This document shows positions 54,115-62,304 of a stretch of DNA of 64,000 bases, one piece after another (the stretch's first letter is position 1; each line of letters begins with the position of its first letter). A program made the position numbers and the translations under genes. This DNA comes from UBA3537 sp049889395 (GTDB lineage Bacteria; Bacteroidota; Bacteroidia; Flavobacteriales; Flavobacteriaceae). The notes below the pieces were generated by a model. It was not told where the DNA came from and ran no database searches. It saw only the letters and a list, made by a program, of their open reading frames with translations. The stretch spans positions 62,001 to 126,000 of the forward strand of contig JBMHDM010000031.1 in NCBI GenBank assembly GCA_049889395.1. Direction: 5' to 3'.

Positions 54115-54144
54115 TTACCACTTTTTACCACTTTTTACCACTTT
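54115..54144 (-). promoter_or_regulatory. three MraZ-binding boxes
   Basis: The minus-strand unit AAAGTGGTAA occurs three times in a row without change (54135-54144, 54125-54134, 54115-54124). Direct repeats with 10-base period and an AAAGTG or TGGG core are the known MraZ sites in mycoplasmas and E. coli. They begin eight bases upstream of the -7 element, so bound MraZ would cover the core promoter. Confidence 0.85.
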
Positions 54145-54202
54145 GTTGATAAAATTCTACCAAAAGCAAAATAAATCGATAAAAAGCAATCTTTTGTTTA
54201 TT

Positions 54203-54227
54203 TAATTAACTGATAATCAGTTGATTA
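54203..54227. promoter_or_regulatory. 25-base palindrome, candidate operator
   Basis: Two 12-base arms (TAATTAACTGAT and ATCAGTTGATTA) flank a central A with one mismatch; the inner 15 bases are a perfect palindrome. It has no T run and is far from both start codons, so a dimeric repressor site is more likely than a terminator. No regulator gene is adjacent except mraZ. Confidence 0.45.
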
Positions 54228-54366
54228 ATTTAGGTTTAGTGAGATTAACAAATCATTGTTAAAAACTATTTTTGTATGATAAATTGAGCTATTCGTGTCA
54301 AAAATCAGAGTCAAAAATCACGGGATTCCGTATCGATTTTGGTGCCATTTATTAATAAAAATTGAT

Positions 54367-54374
54367 TAGCTTTG
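54367..54374 (+). promoter_or_regulatory. promoter of the hydrolase-engB genes
   Basis: TAGCTTTG, a perfect TAnnTTTG element, 27 bases before the ATG at 54402. A TTG lies 25 bases upstream, slightly beyond the usual spacing. The element contains the TTG codon that could otherwise be taken as an earlier start. Confidence 0.55.
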
Positions 54375-54401
54375 TTCAATAACCAATTTTCAACTACACC
54401 A

Positions 54402-55166
54402 ATGGGTTACGATTTAATGAAGGAAGGTAAATTTAGTTATGCTGAGATTGGAGAGGGCCGCCCCATCATCATTTTACATGGGTTAATGGGCGGGTTGAGC
54501 AATTTTAATGGTGTCATAAATTATTTTAGTGAAAATGGTTATAAATTAGTCTTACCCGAACTTCCCATATATGAGTTAAACTTAATACATACTAATGTAA
54601 AAAGCTTTGCAAATTATCTCAGGGATTTTATCGATTTTAAAGGCTACGAGGATGTTATACTTTTGGGAAATTCACTGGGAGGGCACATTGGATTGTATCA
54701 TACCAAACTTTATCCTAAAAAGGTAGCAGGATTAGTCATCACTGGAAGTTCCGGACTATATGAAAGTGCCATGGGAAGTGGTTATACAAAACGAAGTGAT
54801 TATAATGTCATCAAGGCAAAGGCAGAAGAGGTCTTTTATGATCCTGCTGTAGCTACAAAAGAAATTGTAGATGATGTTTATGCAACAGTTAATGATAGAA
54901 ACAAACTTGTCAAAACATTAGCGATTGCAAAAAGTGCTATCCGTCATAATATGGCTAAGGATTTACCAAATATGAATACTCCAACCTGTATTATTTGGGG
55001 CAAAAATGATATAGTTACTCCGCCCAACGTTGGAGAGGAGTTTCATGCCTTACTGCCAGACTCCAACCTGTATTGGATAGACAAATGCGGTCATGCTGCT
55101 ATGATGGAGCATCCAAACCGATTCAATGAGATTTTGGGGCAGTGGCTTCAAGAAAGAGGTCTGTAA
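54402..55166 (+). CDS. alpha/beta hydrolase
   Basis: A 254-residue alpha/beta-fold hydrolase starting at the ATG at 54402; the earlier in-frame TTG is part of the promoter. LHGLMGG (25-31) forms the oxyanion loop, the nucleophile elbow is GNSLGG with S91, IWGKND holds the likely acid and CGHAAMMEHP the catalytic His. No signal peptide or membrane segment. The substrate is unknown. engB follows after 11 bases. Confidence 0.9.
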   Translation: MGYDLMKEGKFSYAEIGEGRPIIILHGLMGGLSNFNGVINYFSENGYKLVLPELPIYELNLIHTNVKSFANYLRDFIDFKGYEDVILLGNSLGGHIGLYHTKLYPKKVAGLVITGSSGLYESAMGSGYTKRSDYNVIKAKAEEVFYDPAVATKEIVDDVYATVNDRNKLVKTLAIAKSAIRHNMAKDLPNMNTPTCIIWGKNDIVTPPNVGEEFHALLPDSNLYWIDKCGHAAMMEHPNRFNEILGQWLQERGL

Positions 55167-55177
55167 TTCTCTGAAGC

Positions 55178-55780
55178 ATGCGAATAAAATCCGCAACATT
55201 TGTCGTTAGTAATCAAGACGTTTCCAAGTGCCCAAAAAACAACTTGCCAGAATATGCTTTTATTGGAAGGAGCAACGTTGGAAAATCATCATTAATTAAT
55301 ATGCTAACTCAACAAAAAAAGTTAGCAAAAACTTCTGGTCGTCCTGGAAAAACCCAGCTAATTAACCATTTCTTGATTAACGACAATTGGTATTTGGTAG
55401 ATTTACCTGGTTATGGTTACGCAAGGGTTTCAAAAACACAAAAAAAAACATTTCAAAAGTTTATTACCAATTATTTTAAGGAGCGAGAACAATTGGTATG
55501 CGCCTTTGTTCTTGTGGATATCAGACACGACCCTCAACCTATAGATCTTAGTTTTATGCGTTGGCTTGGAGAGCATCATATTCCTTTTGGGATCGTCTTT
55601 ACGAAATCCGATAAACTTAAACCAAAAGCTATTGAAGGCCATATTGAACGCTACTCTAATATTATGTTAAACGAATGGGAAGAGATGCCACAATATTTCA
55701 TAACTTCATCCACAAAACATCACGGCAAACCTGAACTTTTGGGATACATAGATAACATCAATTCGAGAATTGTCCAATAA
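55178..55780 (+). CDS. engB: ribosome-assembly GTPase EngB (YihA/YsxC)
   Basis: A 200-residue TrmE-Era-EngA-like GTPase needed for large-subunit assembly. G1 is GRSNVGKSS near 30-38, G3 DLPGYGYA near 74-81, G4 TKSDK near 145-149, and the G5 position SSTKHHG near 177-183. The length is that of the single-domain family. It is likely in an operon with the hydrolase upstream. Confidence 0.97.
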   Translation: MRIKSATFVVSNQDVSKCPKNNLPEYAFIGRSNVGKSSLINMLTQQKKLAKTSGRPGKTQLINHFLINDNWYLVDLPGYGYARVSKTQKKTFQKFITNYFKEREQLVCAFVLVDIRHDPQPIDLSFMRWLGEHHIPFGIVFTKSDKLKPKAIEGHIERYSNIMLNEWEEMPQYFITSSTKHHGKPELLGYIDNINSRIVQ

Positions 55781-55808
55781 TAGTTTGTCAATTTAAACAA
55801 ACCTTAGG

Positions 55809-55836
55809 TTGATCTGCTGAGATTTTTTTACTTTAG
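55809..55836 (+). promoter_or_regulatory. promoter of mlaE-mlaF
   Basis: TTG (55809-55811) and TACTTTAG (55829-55836; one mismatch to TAnnTTTG) are 17 bases apart, 17 bases before the mlaE ATG. The same TACTTTAGCG string precedes fbaA. Confidence 0.5.
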
Positions 55837-55853
55837 CGCTACTATTACATATT

Positions 55854-56591
55854 ATGATTTTTCTCCAACACATTGGATCCTATTTTTTGATGATTTCGGA
55901 AATGTTTCGTAAACCCACAAAGTGGTCAGTTATGAAACAACTCATATTAAAAGAAATTGAAGATTTAGTAATTGACTCGCTGGGTATAGTTGCCTTTATA
56001 TCATTTTTTGTTGGTGGAGTAGTTACGATTCAAACCGCCCTTAATATTAATAGCCCATTAATCCCTAAATATCTTGTAGGATTTGCAACACGTCAATCTG
56101 TGATATTAGAGTTCGCTCCAACATTTATATCTATCATTATGGCTGGAAAAGTGGGGTCATTTATTACATCCAGCATTGGAACTATGCGAGTGACCGAACA
56201 AATTGATGCCTTGGAGGTAATGGGAGTCAACTCAGTTAATTATCTTGTTTTACCAAAAACAATTGCCATGCTGCTTTATCCTTTTGTCATTTCCATAGCC
56301 ATGTTTTTAGGGATTATTGGTGGAATGGCGGCTTGTGTATATGGCGGTTTTTCAACACTCGAAGATTATATCACTGGAATTCAATTAGATTTTATTCCAT
56401 TCCATATGGTATATGCTTTTATTAAAACTTTTGTTTTTGCTTTCGTTCTGGCAACCATTCCGTCCTATCATGGCTACTACATGAAAGGTGGCGCACTAGA
56501 GGTGGGAAAAGCAAGTACCATTGCTTTTGTTTGGACTAGTGTGGTTATTATTTTAATGAATTATATTTTAACTCAAATGTTACTGAGCTAA
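55854..56591 (+). CDS. mlaE: MlaE-family lipid transport permease
   Basis: A 245-residue MlaE/YrbE permease with about five membrane helices. The family blocks are present: FISFFVGGVVTIQTA near 43-57, the motif APTFISIIMAGKVGS, and the region RVTEQIDALEVMGVNSVNYLV split around 121-141. It works with MlaF and an MCE protein to move phospholipids between the membranes. mlaF begins on the last base of this gene. No MCE (mlaD) gene follows here. Confidence 0.95.
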   Translation: MIFLQHIGSYFLMISEMFRKPTKWSVMKQLILKEIEDLVIDSLGIVAFISFFVGGVVTIQTALNINSPLIPKYLVGFATRQSVILEFAPTFISIIMAGKVGSFITSSIGTMRVTEQIDALEVMGVNSVNYLVLPKTIAMLLYPFVISIAMFLGIIGGMAACVYGGFSTLEDYITGIQLDFIPFHMVYAFIKTFVFAFVLATIPSYHGYYMKGGALEVGKASTIAFVWTSVVIILMNYILTQMLLS

Positions 56592-57352
56592 TGATTAGTA
56601 TAACTAACTTATATAAATCTTTTGGAGAGATTGAGGTATTAAAAGGTATTTCTACACACTTTGAACAAGGTAAAACCAACCTTATAATCGGACAAAGTGG
56701 ATCTGGAAAAACTGTTTTTTTGAAATGCCTGTTGGGTCTTTATGACTACACTAGAGGAAGCATATCTTATGACAAACAAGAATTTTCTTCACTTAAAGAT
56801 TCCGACAAACGAAATTTGCGTTCTAAAATAGGCATGGTCTTTCAGGGCAGTGCACTTTTTGACTCAATGACCATTGCAGAAAATGTCATGTTTCCTTTGA
56901 GAATGTTTACCAATCAAAGCGAAAGTGAAATGCAAGACCGTGCAGACACCGTTCTCAAAAGAGTAAACTTAAAGGATGCACATCACAAAATGCCTAGCGA
57001 GGCTTCTGGAGGGATGCAAAAGCGAGTTGCAATTGCCAGGGCTATTGTTAATAATCCTAAATATTTATTTTGTGATGAGCCAAATTCTGGGCTAGACCCC
57101 AAAACTGCTATCGTAATCGATAATTTAATTCAAGAAATTACAAAAGAGTACAATATTGTCACGGTGATTAACTCTCATGACATGAATTCTGTAATGGAAA
57201 TTGGAGAGAAAATTGTATTCTTAAAAGATGGTAAAAAAGCTTGGGAGGGCAGCAAGGATACGATTTTTAAAACTGACAACGAAGCTGTATCGAATTTTGT
57301 TTACTCCTCAAATTTATTTAAAAAAGTAAGGCAAATGTATCTTAACCAATAA
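56591..57352 (+). CDS. mlaF: MlaF-family ABC transporter ATPase
   Basis: A 253-residue ABC ATPase. Walker A is GQSGSGKT near 34-41, the Q-loop VFQGSALFDSM is the Mla-type form, the signature is ASGGMQKRVA and Walker B YLFCDEPNSGLDP. It energises MlaE. The stop is three bases from that of the convergent DUF389 gene. Confidence 0.95.
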   Translation: MISITNLYKSFGEIEVLKGISTHFEQGKTNLIIGQSGSGKTVFLKCLLGLYDYTRGSISYDKQEFSSLKDSDKRNLRSKIGMVFQGSALFDSMTIAENVMFPLRMFTNQSESEMQDRADTVLKRVNLKDAHHKMPSEASGGMQKRVAIARAIVNNPKYLFCDEPNSGLDPKTAIVIDNLIQEITKEYNIVTVINSHDMNSVMEIGEKIVFLKDGKKAWEGSKDTIFKTDNEAVSNFVYSSNLFKKVRQMYLNQ

Positions 57353-57355
57353 TCC

Positions 57356-58789
57356 CTATTGGGAGATAATTTCAACATTTTTGGCATCTATCTCTTGTTC
57401 CATCCAAACTTTTAGATCTTCATTTTTTTGAACTTTCAAGCTATCATCCAAATTAGCGTTCCAGCGAATTTTGGCGACCAAAACAGTGTCTAAATCTCTA
57501 AAGTTTGAAGACTCCAATACTTGAGCATATCCAAATAATTCTAGGTTTGGAAATTGAATTTTGGCATCCTTTGCAAGATTAATGAAATCAAAACCAAATC
57601 CGGTCATTTCTTTATTGTCAATAGCCAATTTCAAGCTATCTATAGTAAAGTTAAGCTGTTTAATTTCGTCATCACGTTGCTCGATTTTATCTAAAGCAAT
57701 ATCGTACAACTCTAAAATTTTATCTGTGCTTCTATTGGAATTTCCATTGATATTGAGTTTAAAATCATTGATATACTGATAATCATTCAATTCATTGATT
57801 AGATCAGATTTAATCGCCTCGCTTACATCTCCATTGAAAGTCAGTGTTATGGTTTTGTTTTCGGTGTCAAAATTTTCGCGCTGGAGCCATAAATTGGTGT
57901 TGTTATTAATCTCTTTTTCAAGATAGTTTTTGTAATCAAAATTATATTGCGACTCTTTAAGTACATCATAAAAAGTCCATCCAGCAGGCAACATCATTGC
58001 AAGAGCAATTAATGCAGCGATTCGTGCAATTGCCTTACGCCGCTTTGAATTTGCATAATTGAGCATGGGAAACCTCAAAACCTTCAGAACAATAAAAGTA
58101 GCCAAAGCAATGAAAATGGTGTTGATAGCAAATAAATACATGGCACCAACAAAATAATCCCAATTACCTTGAGATAGACCATAACCAGCGGTACACAAGG
58201 GCGGCATTAAGGCAGTAGCAATAGCTACCCCAAAAATGACAGTTGCAATAGTTCCTTTTTTGGTTCTAGCTATGATTAGCGCTAAACCACCAAAAAAAGC
58301 AATTAAAACATCTCTAATATCAGGTTTGACACGACCGAGCAATTCGGAGTTATCTTCGTACAAAGGAAGAAAGTAAAAACACAAAAAAGCCGTTAACAAG
58401 CTTAAGGCCACCATGGTCAGTAAATTAATCATGGACTTTCGTAAAGTGTCAATATCATTAATAGCAATGGAAAGTCCAACTCCCAATATGGGCCCCATTA
58501 GCGGAGAAATAAGCATCGCTCCAATAACTACAGCAGTAGAATTGGCGTTCAATCCCACCGACGCTACAAATATTGAACAGATTAAGATCCAAGCCGTAGC
58601 CCCTTTAAATGGGATGTCTGCCTTGATAGCGGATATGGTAGCTTCTCGATCGGTATCGTGACGGAAATCCAATAACTCTAGCAAGAAAATCTTTACAGAC
58701 TCTAAGAGACCTTTTGCGTCTTCTCTTACTGCTTCCTTGGAACGCTGTACTGTTTCGTTTTGATGTGGCTGTTCAAAGTTATTGTCCAT
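57356..58789 (-). CDS. DUF389 membrane protein
   Basis: A 477-residue protein. The first 65 residues are cytoplasmic and charged, about 70-290 contain six or seven membrane helices with the DUF389 hallmark AMLISPLMGPILGVGLS and FGVAIATALMPPLCTAGYGL, and about 290-477 is a soluble domain with a helical LYDIALDKIEQRDDEIKQL segment. The function of the family is unknown; a transport role has been suggested for archaeal members. It is the last gene of the minus-strand group starting upstream of 60472. Confidence 0.9.
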   Translation of the reverse strand: MDNNFEQPHQNETVQRSKEAVREDAKGLLESVKIFLLELLDFRHDTDREATISAIKADIPFKGATAWILICSIFVASVGLNANSTAVVIGAMLISPLMGPILGVGLSIAINDIDTLRKSMINLLTMVALSLLTAFLCFYFLPLYEDNSELLGRVKPDIRDVLIAFFGGLALIIARTKKGTIATVIFGVAIATALMPPLCTAGYGLSQGNWDYFVGAMYLFAINTIFIALATFIVLKVLRFPMLNYANSKRRKAIARIAALIALAMMLPAGWTFYDVLKESQYNFDYKNYLEKEINNNTNLWLQRENFDTENKTITLTFNGDVSEAIKSDLINELNDYQYINDFKLNINGNSNRSTDKILELYDIALDKIEQRDDEIKQLNFTIDSLKLAIDNKEMTGFGFDFINLAKDAKIQFPNLELFGYAQVLESSNFRDLDTVLVAKIRWNANLDDSLKVQKNEDLKVWMEQEIDAKNVEIISQ

Positions 58790-58791
58790 TA

Positions 58792-59871
58792 CTAAACGTG
58801 TTCTTCACCAAAGTTTTGTTTTACATTTTGGCGCAATTGCTTAATATCTTGTTCTTTTTCCTTTGGAAATATAAGTAAAATTTCATTCTCCTCAACAATG
58901 ATGTAATCATTTAAACTATCTATCACAACGATTTTATTGGTGTCTGTTTTTATCATATTCCCAGATGAATCTTGTGCAAGAAGTCGAGCATTGACAATTG
59001 CATTTTGTGTATTATTATCTGTAATTTTGGAATACAAACTCCCCCAAGTTCCGAGATCGTTCCAGTCAAAATTAGCAGCCAAAACATATACATTTTTACT
59101 GTGCTCCATTAGAGCATAATCAACAGAAATATTCTCTGACATTTCATAATTTTTTGTGACAAATTCGGCTTCATCAATAGTATTATACACTGAATTACCA
59201 CGATTAAATAAGTCAAACATCGAGGGCTGAAGCGATTCAAATGCTTTTAATACTGCTTTTGTGGACCAAACAAAAATCCCTGCATTCCATAAGAAATTTC
59301 CAGACGAGATAAATTTTTTGGCCGATTCATAATCTGGCTTTTCTCTAAACTGACTAACAGATTTCACAATAGAGTTATCACCAGATTCGTACTCAATATA
59401 GCCATAGCCTGTGTTGGGAAATGTGGGTTTAATTCCCAGAGTCATAAGAGCATCTTTGGATTGTGCAAATTCAAAAGCAGTCTTTAAATCCATTGAAAAA
59501 GCTAGCTCGTCTTCAATCCAGTGGTCGCTTGGTGCAACAATCATAACGGCTTCAGGATTTTCTTTATGGATTTTTAGTGAAGCCATTAAAATACAGGGCG
59601 CAGTATTGCGCATTGCTGGCTCTGCAATAACCTGATTTTCAAAAAATTGAGGCAATTGTTCCAAAACTAATTTGGTGTAGGATGAATTGGTAAGAATTCT
59701 AATATTTTCTGTTGGAATTGTATTTTGCAGACGAAAAACTGTTTTTTGCAGAAGGGTTTGTCCACTGCCCAACATGTCATGAAACTGCTTTGGAAAAGTA
59801 GTTTTGCTGACAGGCCAAAATCGAGATCCGACGCCCCCAGCCATGACGATAGCATAATAATTTTTATTCAT
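58792..59871 (-). CDS. mannose-1-phosphate guanylyltransferase
   Basis: A sugar nucleotidyltransferase of about 359 residues that makes GDP-mannose from GTP and mannose 1-phosphate, for surface glycans. The signature is GGVGSRFWPVSK near 12-23; VAPSDHWI, EYESGD, FREKPDY and WNAGIFVW are the further family blocks. I took the ATG at 59871 (MNKNYYAIVMAGG); starts at 59877 or 59880 are equally allowed. The N-terminus overlaps the sprT-like gene by eight bases. It lacks the phosphomannose isomerase domain of bifunctional forms. Confidence 0.94.
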   Translation of the reverse strand: MNKNYYAIVMAGGVGSRFWPVSKTTFPKQFHDMLGSGQTLLQKTVFRLQNTIPTENIRILTNSSYTKLVLEQLPQFFENQVIAEPAMRNTAPCILMASLKIHKENPEAVMIVAPSDHWIEDELAFSMDLKTAFEFAQSKDALMTLGIKPTFPNTGYGYIEYESGDNSIVKSVSQFREKPDYESAKKFISSGNFLWNAGIFVWSTKAVLKAFESLQPSMFDLFNRGNSVYNTIDEAEFVTKNYEMSENISVDYALMEHSKNVYVLAANFDWNDLGTWGSLYSKITDNNTQNAIVNARLLAQDSSGNMIKTDTNKIVVIDSLNDYIIVEENEILLIFPKEKEQDIKQLRQNVKQNFGEEHV

Positions 59872-60472
59872 TTTCATCATTTATAAGTTCAACTTCCGCA
59901 AGTGGACTAAAGGCATATAATCGGCCCGTATCCAGAGCTTGACATTCATATCTTTTGCGCCGTTTTTTTATTTTTCTATAGCTTGACCCATTGGATATTG
60001 TGAATGTGGCACCGTCTTTAACCTCAAAGATATACGTTTTTTCGTTTGAGATATCAAAAGCTTTTAGGGCTAAAGATAGTGATTCATCTGTGTCACTACT
60101 TGCCTTTGGGTTTTTAAAATGATTGGCTAATATTGGTAAAAGAGATTCTGGAAAGATCTTGGGATTGATAAACGGAAGCATGATGTGCTGAAATGTTGTT
60201 TTCCACGCCTTCCCATGTGGCTTAATGTTATAGCCATAATTTTTGTAGCATTCATAGTGAGCAATCTCGTGGAGTAGTGTTATGAGAAATCTGTAGGGGT
60301 TCAAATTCGCATTAACCGTAATTTGATGCGTTCCATTCTTTAATTTTCGGTAATCACCATGTCTAGTTTTACGTTCTTTTTTGATCAAAATATTTAAGGG
60401 AACATCTTCCAATAGCTGACTAACAAGGTTATAAGCTTGAACTGGAATATAAGATTTAAGATCCTGATTCAT
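59864..60472 (-). CDS. SprT-like zinc-metalloprotease-domain protein
   Basis: A 202-residue protein with the SprT-like core: the zinc motif HEIAH at 68-72 and H86 (KPHGKAW) as the likely third ligand. The C-terminal half (about 150-202) is basic (KIKKRRKRYECQ) and lacks the CxxC pairs seen in many SprT zinc ribbons, with one Cys left. Eukaryotic relatives cut DNA-protein crosslinks; the bacterial role is unknown. It lies 6 bases after argS and overlaps the guanylyltransferase gene. Confidence 0.88.
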   Translation of the reverse strand: MNQDLKSYIPVQAYNLVSQLLEDVPLNILIKKERKTRHGDYRKLKNGTHQITVNANLNPYRFLITLLHEIAHYECYKNYGYNIKPHGKAWKTTFQHIMLPFINPKIFPESLLPILANHFKNPKASSDTDESLSLALKAFDISNEKTYIFEVKDGATFTISNGSSYRKIKKRRKRYECQALDTGRLYAFSPLAEVELINDENE

Positions 60473-60478
60473 GGTGAC

Positions 60479-62257
60479 TTACATACGTTCTGGCACTTGA
60501 ATACCAAGCAATCCGAAGGCGTTTTTAATGGTTCTTCCAACTGCTTCACAAAGTTGTACTCGAAAAGAAATTTTGACCGCTGAATCTGCACCAAAAATGG
60601 GTATATTTTGATAAAAGGAATTAAACTCTTTGACAAGATCGTAAGTATAGTTTGCAATAAGAGCTGGACTAAAATTCGTGGCAGCTTGTTGAATAGTCAG
60701 GGGGAACATTTGAAGTTGTTTCAGTACATTTTTTTCTTTTTCAGACAATTCAATTTCAGTAACTGTGGAAACACTTTTAACATCATCTGCTTTACGCAAA
60801 ATAGCTTGTATTCGAGCATATGTATATTGAATAAATGGGCCAGTATTGCCTTGAAAGTCTACCGAGGCTTTTGGATCAAAAAGAATAGTTTTCTTGGGGT
60901 CCACTTTAAGAATAAAATACTTTAGCGCTCCCAAACCTATAGTGGCATAGGTTTGATTTTTTTCAATTTCTGAATAGCCGTCCAATTTGCCTAATTCTTG
61001 AGAAATTGTTTTGGCTGTTGCTGTCATTTCATCAATTAAGTCATCGGCATCCACCACAGTTCCTTCCCTACTTTTCATTTTACCGCTGGGTAAATCGACC
61101 ATGCCATAACTCAAATGGAATAAATTTTTGGCCCAGTCAAAGCCCAGCTTTTTTAAGATTAAAAACAAGACCTTAAAATGATAATCTTGCTCATTCCCAA
61201 CAGTGTAAACCATTGCAGAGATATCGGGGAAATCTTTAACACGTTGAATAGCTGTTCCAATATCTTGGGTCATATAAACTGCTGTGCCATCGGCTCGAAG
61301 TACAATTTTTTCATCTAAGCCTTCCTGTGATAAATCACACCAAACAGAACCATCATTTTTTTTGTAAAATACACCTGTCTTTAGTCCTTCCTCTATGAAA
61401 GATTTACCCAATAAATATGTTTGGCTTTCGTAATAATAACTATCAAAATTGACTCCCAAGTTCTTATAAGTCACTTCAAAACCATCATAAACCCACTGAT
61501 TCATAGTATTCCAAAGTGCTACAACTTCCTCTTGTCCAGCTTCCCAGTCGCGAAGCATTCTTTGGGCCTCAAGTAATATTGGTGCATTTGTTTTGGCATC
61601 CGATTCAGAATACCCCTGATATATTAGATCTGCAATTTGTTCCTTGTAAATTTGATCAAACTTAACGTAATATTTCCCAACTAATTTATCGCCTTTTAAC
61701 CCAGATGTGTTAGGTGTTTCGCGCTTACCAAACCGTTGCCATGCAACCATACTTTTACAAATATGAATACCACGGTCGTTAATAATTTGAGTCTTGTAAA
61801 CCTTCTTTCCTGATGCTTCTAAAATTTTGGCTACGCTGTAGCCTAACAAATTGTTTCGAATGTGTCCCAAATGCAAAGGTTTATTTGTATTGGGAGAAGA
61901 GTATTCAACCATTACAGCCTGACCCGTTGTCTGTGACACAAAGCCATAATAATCTTTTGATTGGATAGCCTGAAAAAGTTCTAAAAAATACGTGTTTGAA
62001 AGAACTAAATTCAAAAACCCCTTTACGACATTAAATCGATCAATTTCTTCACAGTTTTCGACCAAATAGCTCCCAAGTTCTGACCCCAATTGCTCTGGGT
62101 TCATTTTGACATGACGAAGCATTGGGAAGGTAACCACAGTCAAATCGCCCTCAAAATCTTTTCGTGTAGATTGAAATTCAACAGTATCCAAACTGCAAGA
62201 ATAGAGTTCTTTAAAGGCTGATTTTATGTGGTTTGATATGCTATCTTGAAGATTCAT
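60479..62257 (-). CDS. argS: arginyl-tRNA synthetase
   Basis: A 592-residue class I synthetase. The HIGH box is HLGHIRNN near 127-134, following EYSSPNTNKPLHLGH; the region YGMVDLPSGKMKSREG (about 385-400) corresponds to the KMSK loop, here KMKSR. The N-terminal Add1 domain (about 1-100) and the DALR anticodon-binding domain (about 470-592, ending in the typical VPERM) are present. It is downstream of two arginine-modifying enzyme genes. Confidence 0.98.
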   Translation of the reverse strand: MNLQDSISNHIKSAFKELYSCSLDTVEFQSTRKDFEGDLTVVTFPMLRHVKMNPEQLGSELGSYLVENCEEIDRFNVVKGFLNLVLSNTYFLELFQAIQSKDYYGFVSQTTGQAVMVEYSSPNTNKPLHLGHIRNNLLGYSVAKILEASGKKVYKTQIINDRGIHICKSMVAWQRFGKRETPNTSGLKGDKLVGKYYVKFDQIYKEQIADLIYQGYSESDAKTNAPILLEAQRMLRDWEAGQEEVVALWNTMNQWVYDGFEVTYKNLGVNFDSYYYESQTYLLGKSFIEEGLKTGVFYKKNDGSVWCDLSQEGLDEKIVLRADGTAVYMTQDIGTAIQRVKDFPDISAMVYTVGNEQDYHFKVLFLILKKLGFDWAKNLFHLSYGMVDLPSGKMKSREGTVVDADDLIDEMTATAKTISQELGKLDGYSEIEKNQTYATIGLGALKYFILKVDPKKTILFDPKASVDFQGNTGPFIQYTYARIQAILRKADDVKSVSTVTEIELSEKEKNVLKQLQMFPLTIQQAATNFSPALIANYTYDLVKEFNSFYQNIPIFGADSAVKISFRVQLCEAVGRTIKNAFGLLGIQVPERM

Positions 62258-62304
62258 TTTAAGGAGATTTCCTGTGGTAAAGATACGTTTTTTTTAAGCT
62301 GATT

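Larger units (their letters stand above)
54068..54401. other. regulatory gap between mraZ and the alpha/beta hydrolase gene
   Basis: This 334-base non-coding stretch separates two divergent operons. It contains the mraZ -7 element (54099-54106), three MraZ boxes (54115-54144), a 25-base palindrome (54203-54227) and the promoter of the hydrolase gene (54367-54374). The remaining AT-rich sequence shows nothing further. Confidence 0.8.

Noticed and set aside
60469..60657. A 62-codon ORF at the end of argS.
   Set aside because: It is an alternative frame inside the argS anticodon-binding domain, with no separate support.
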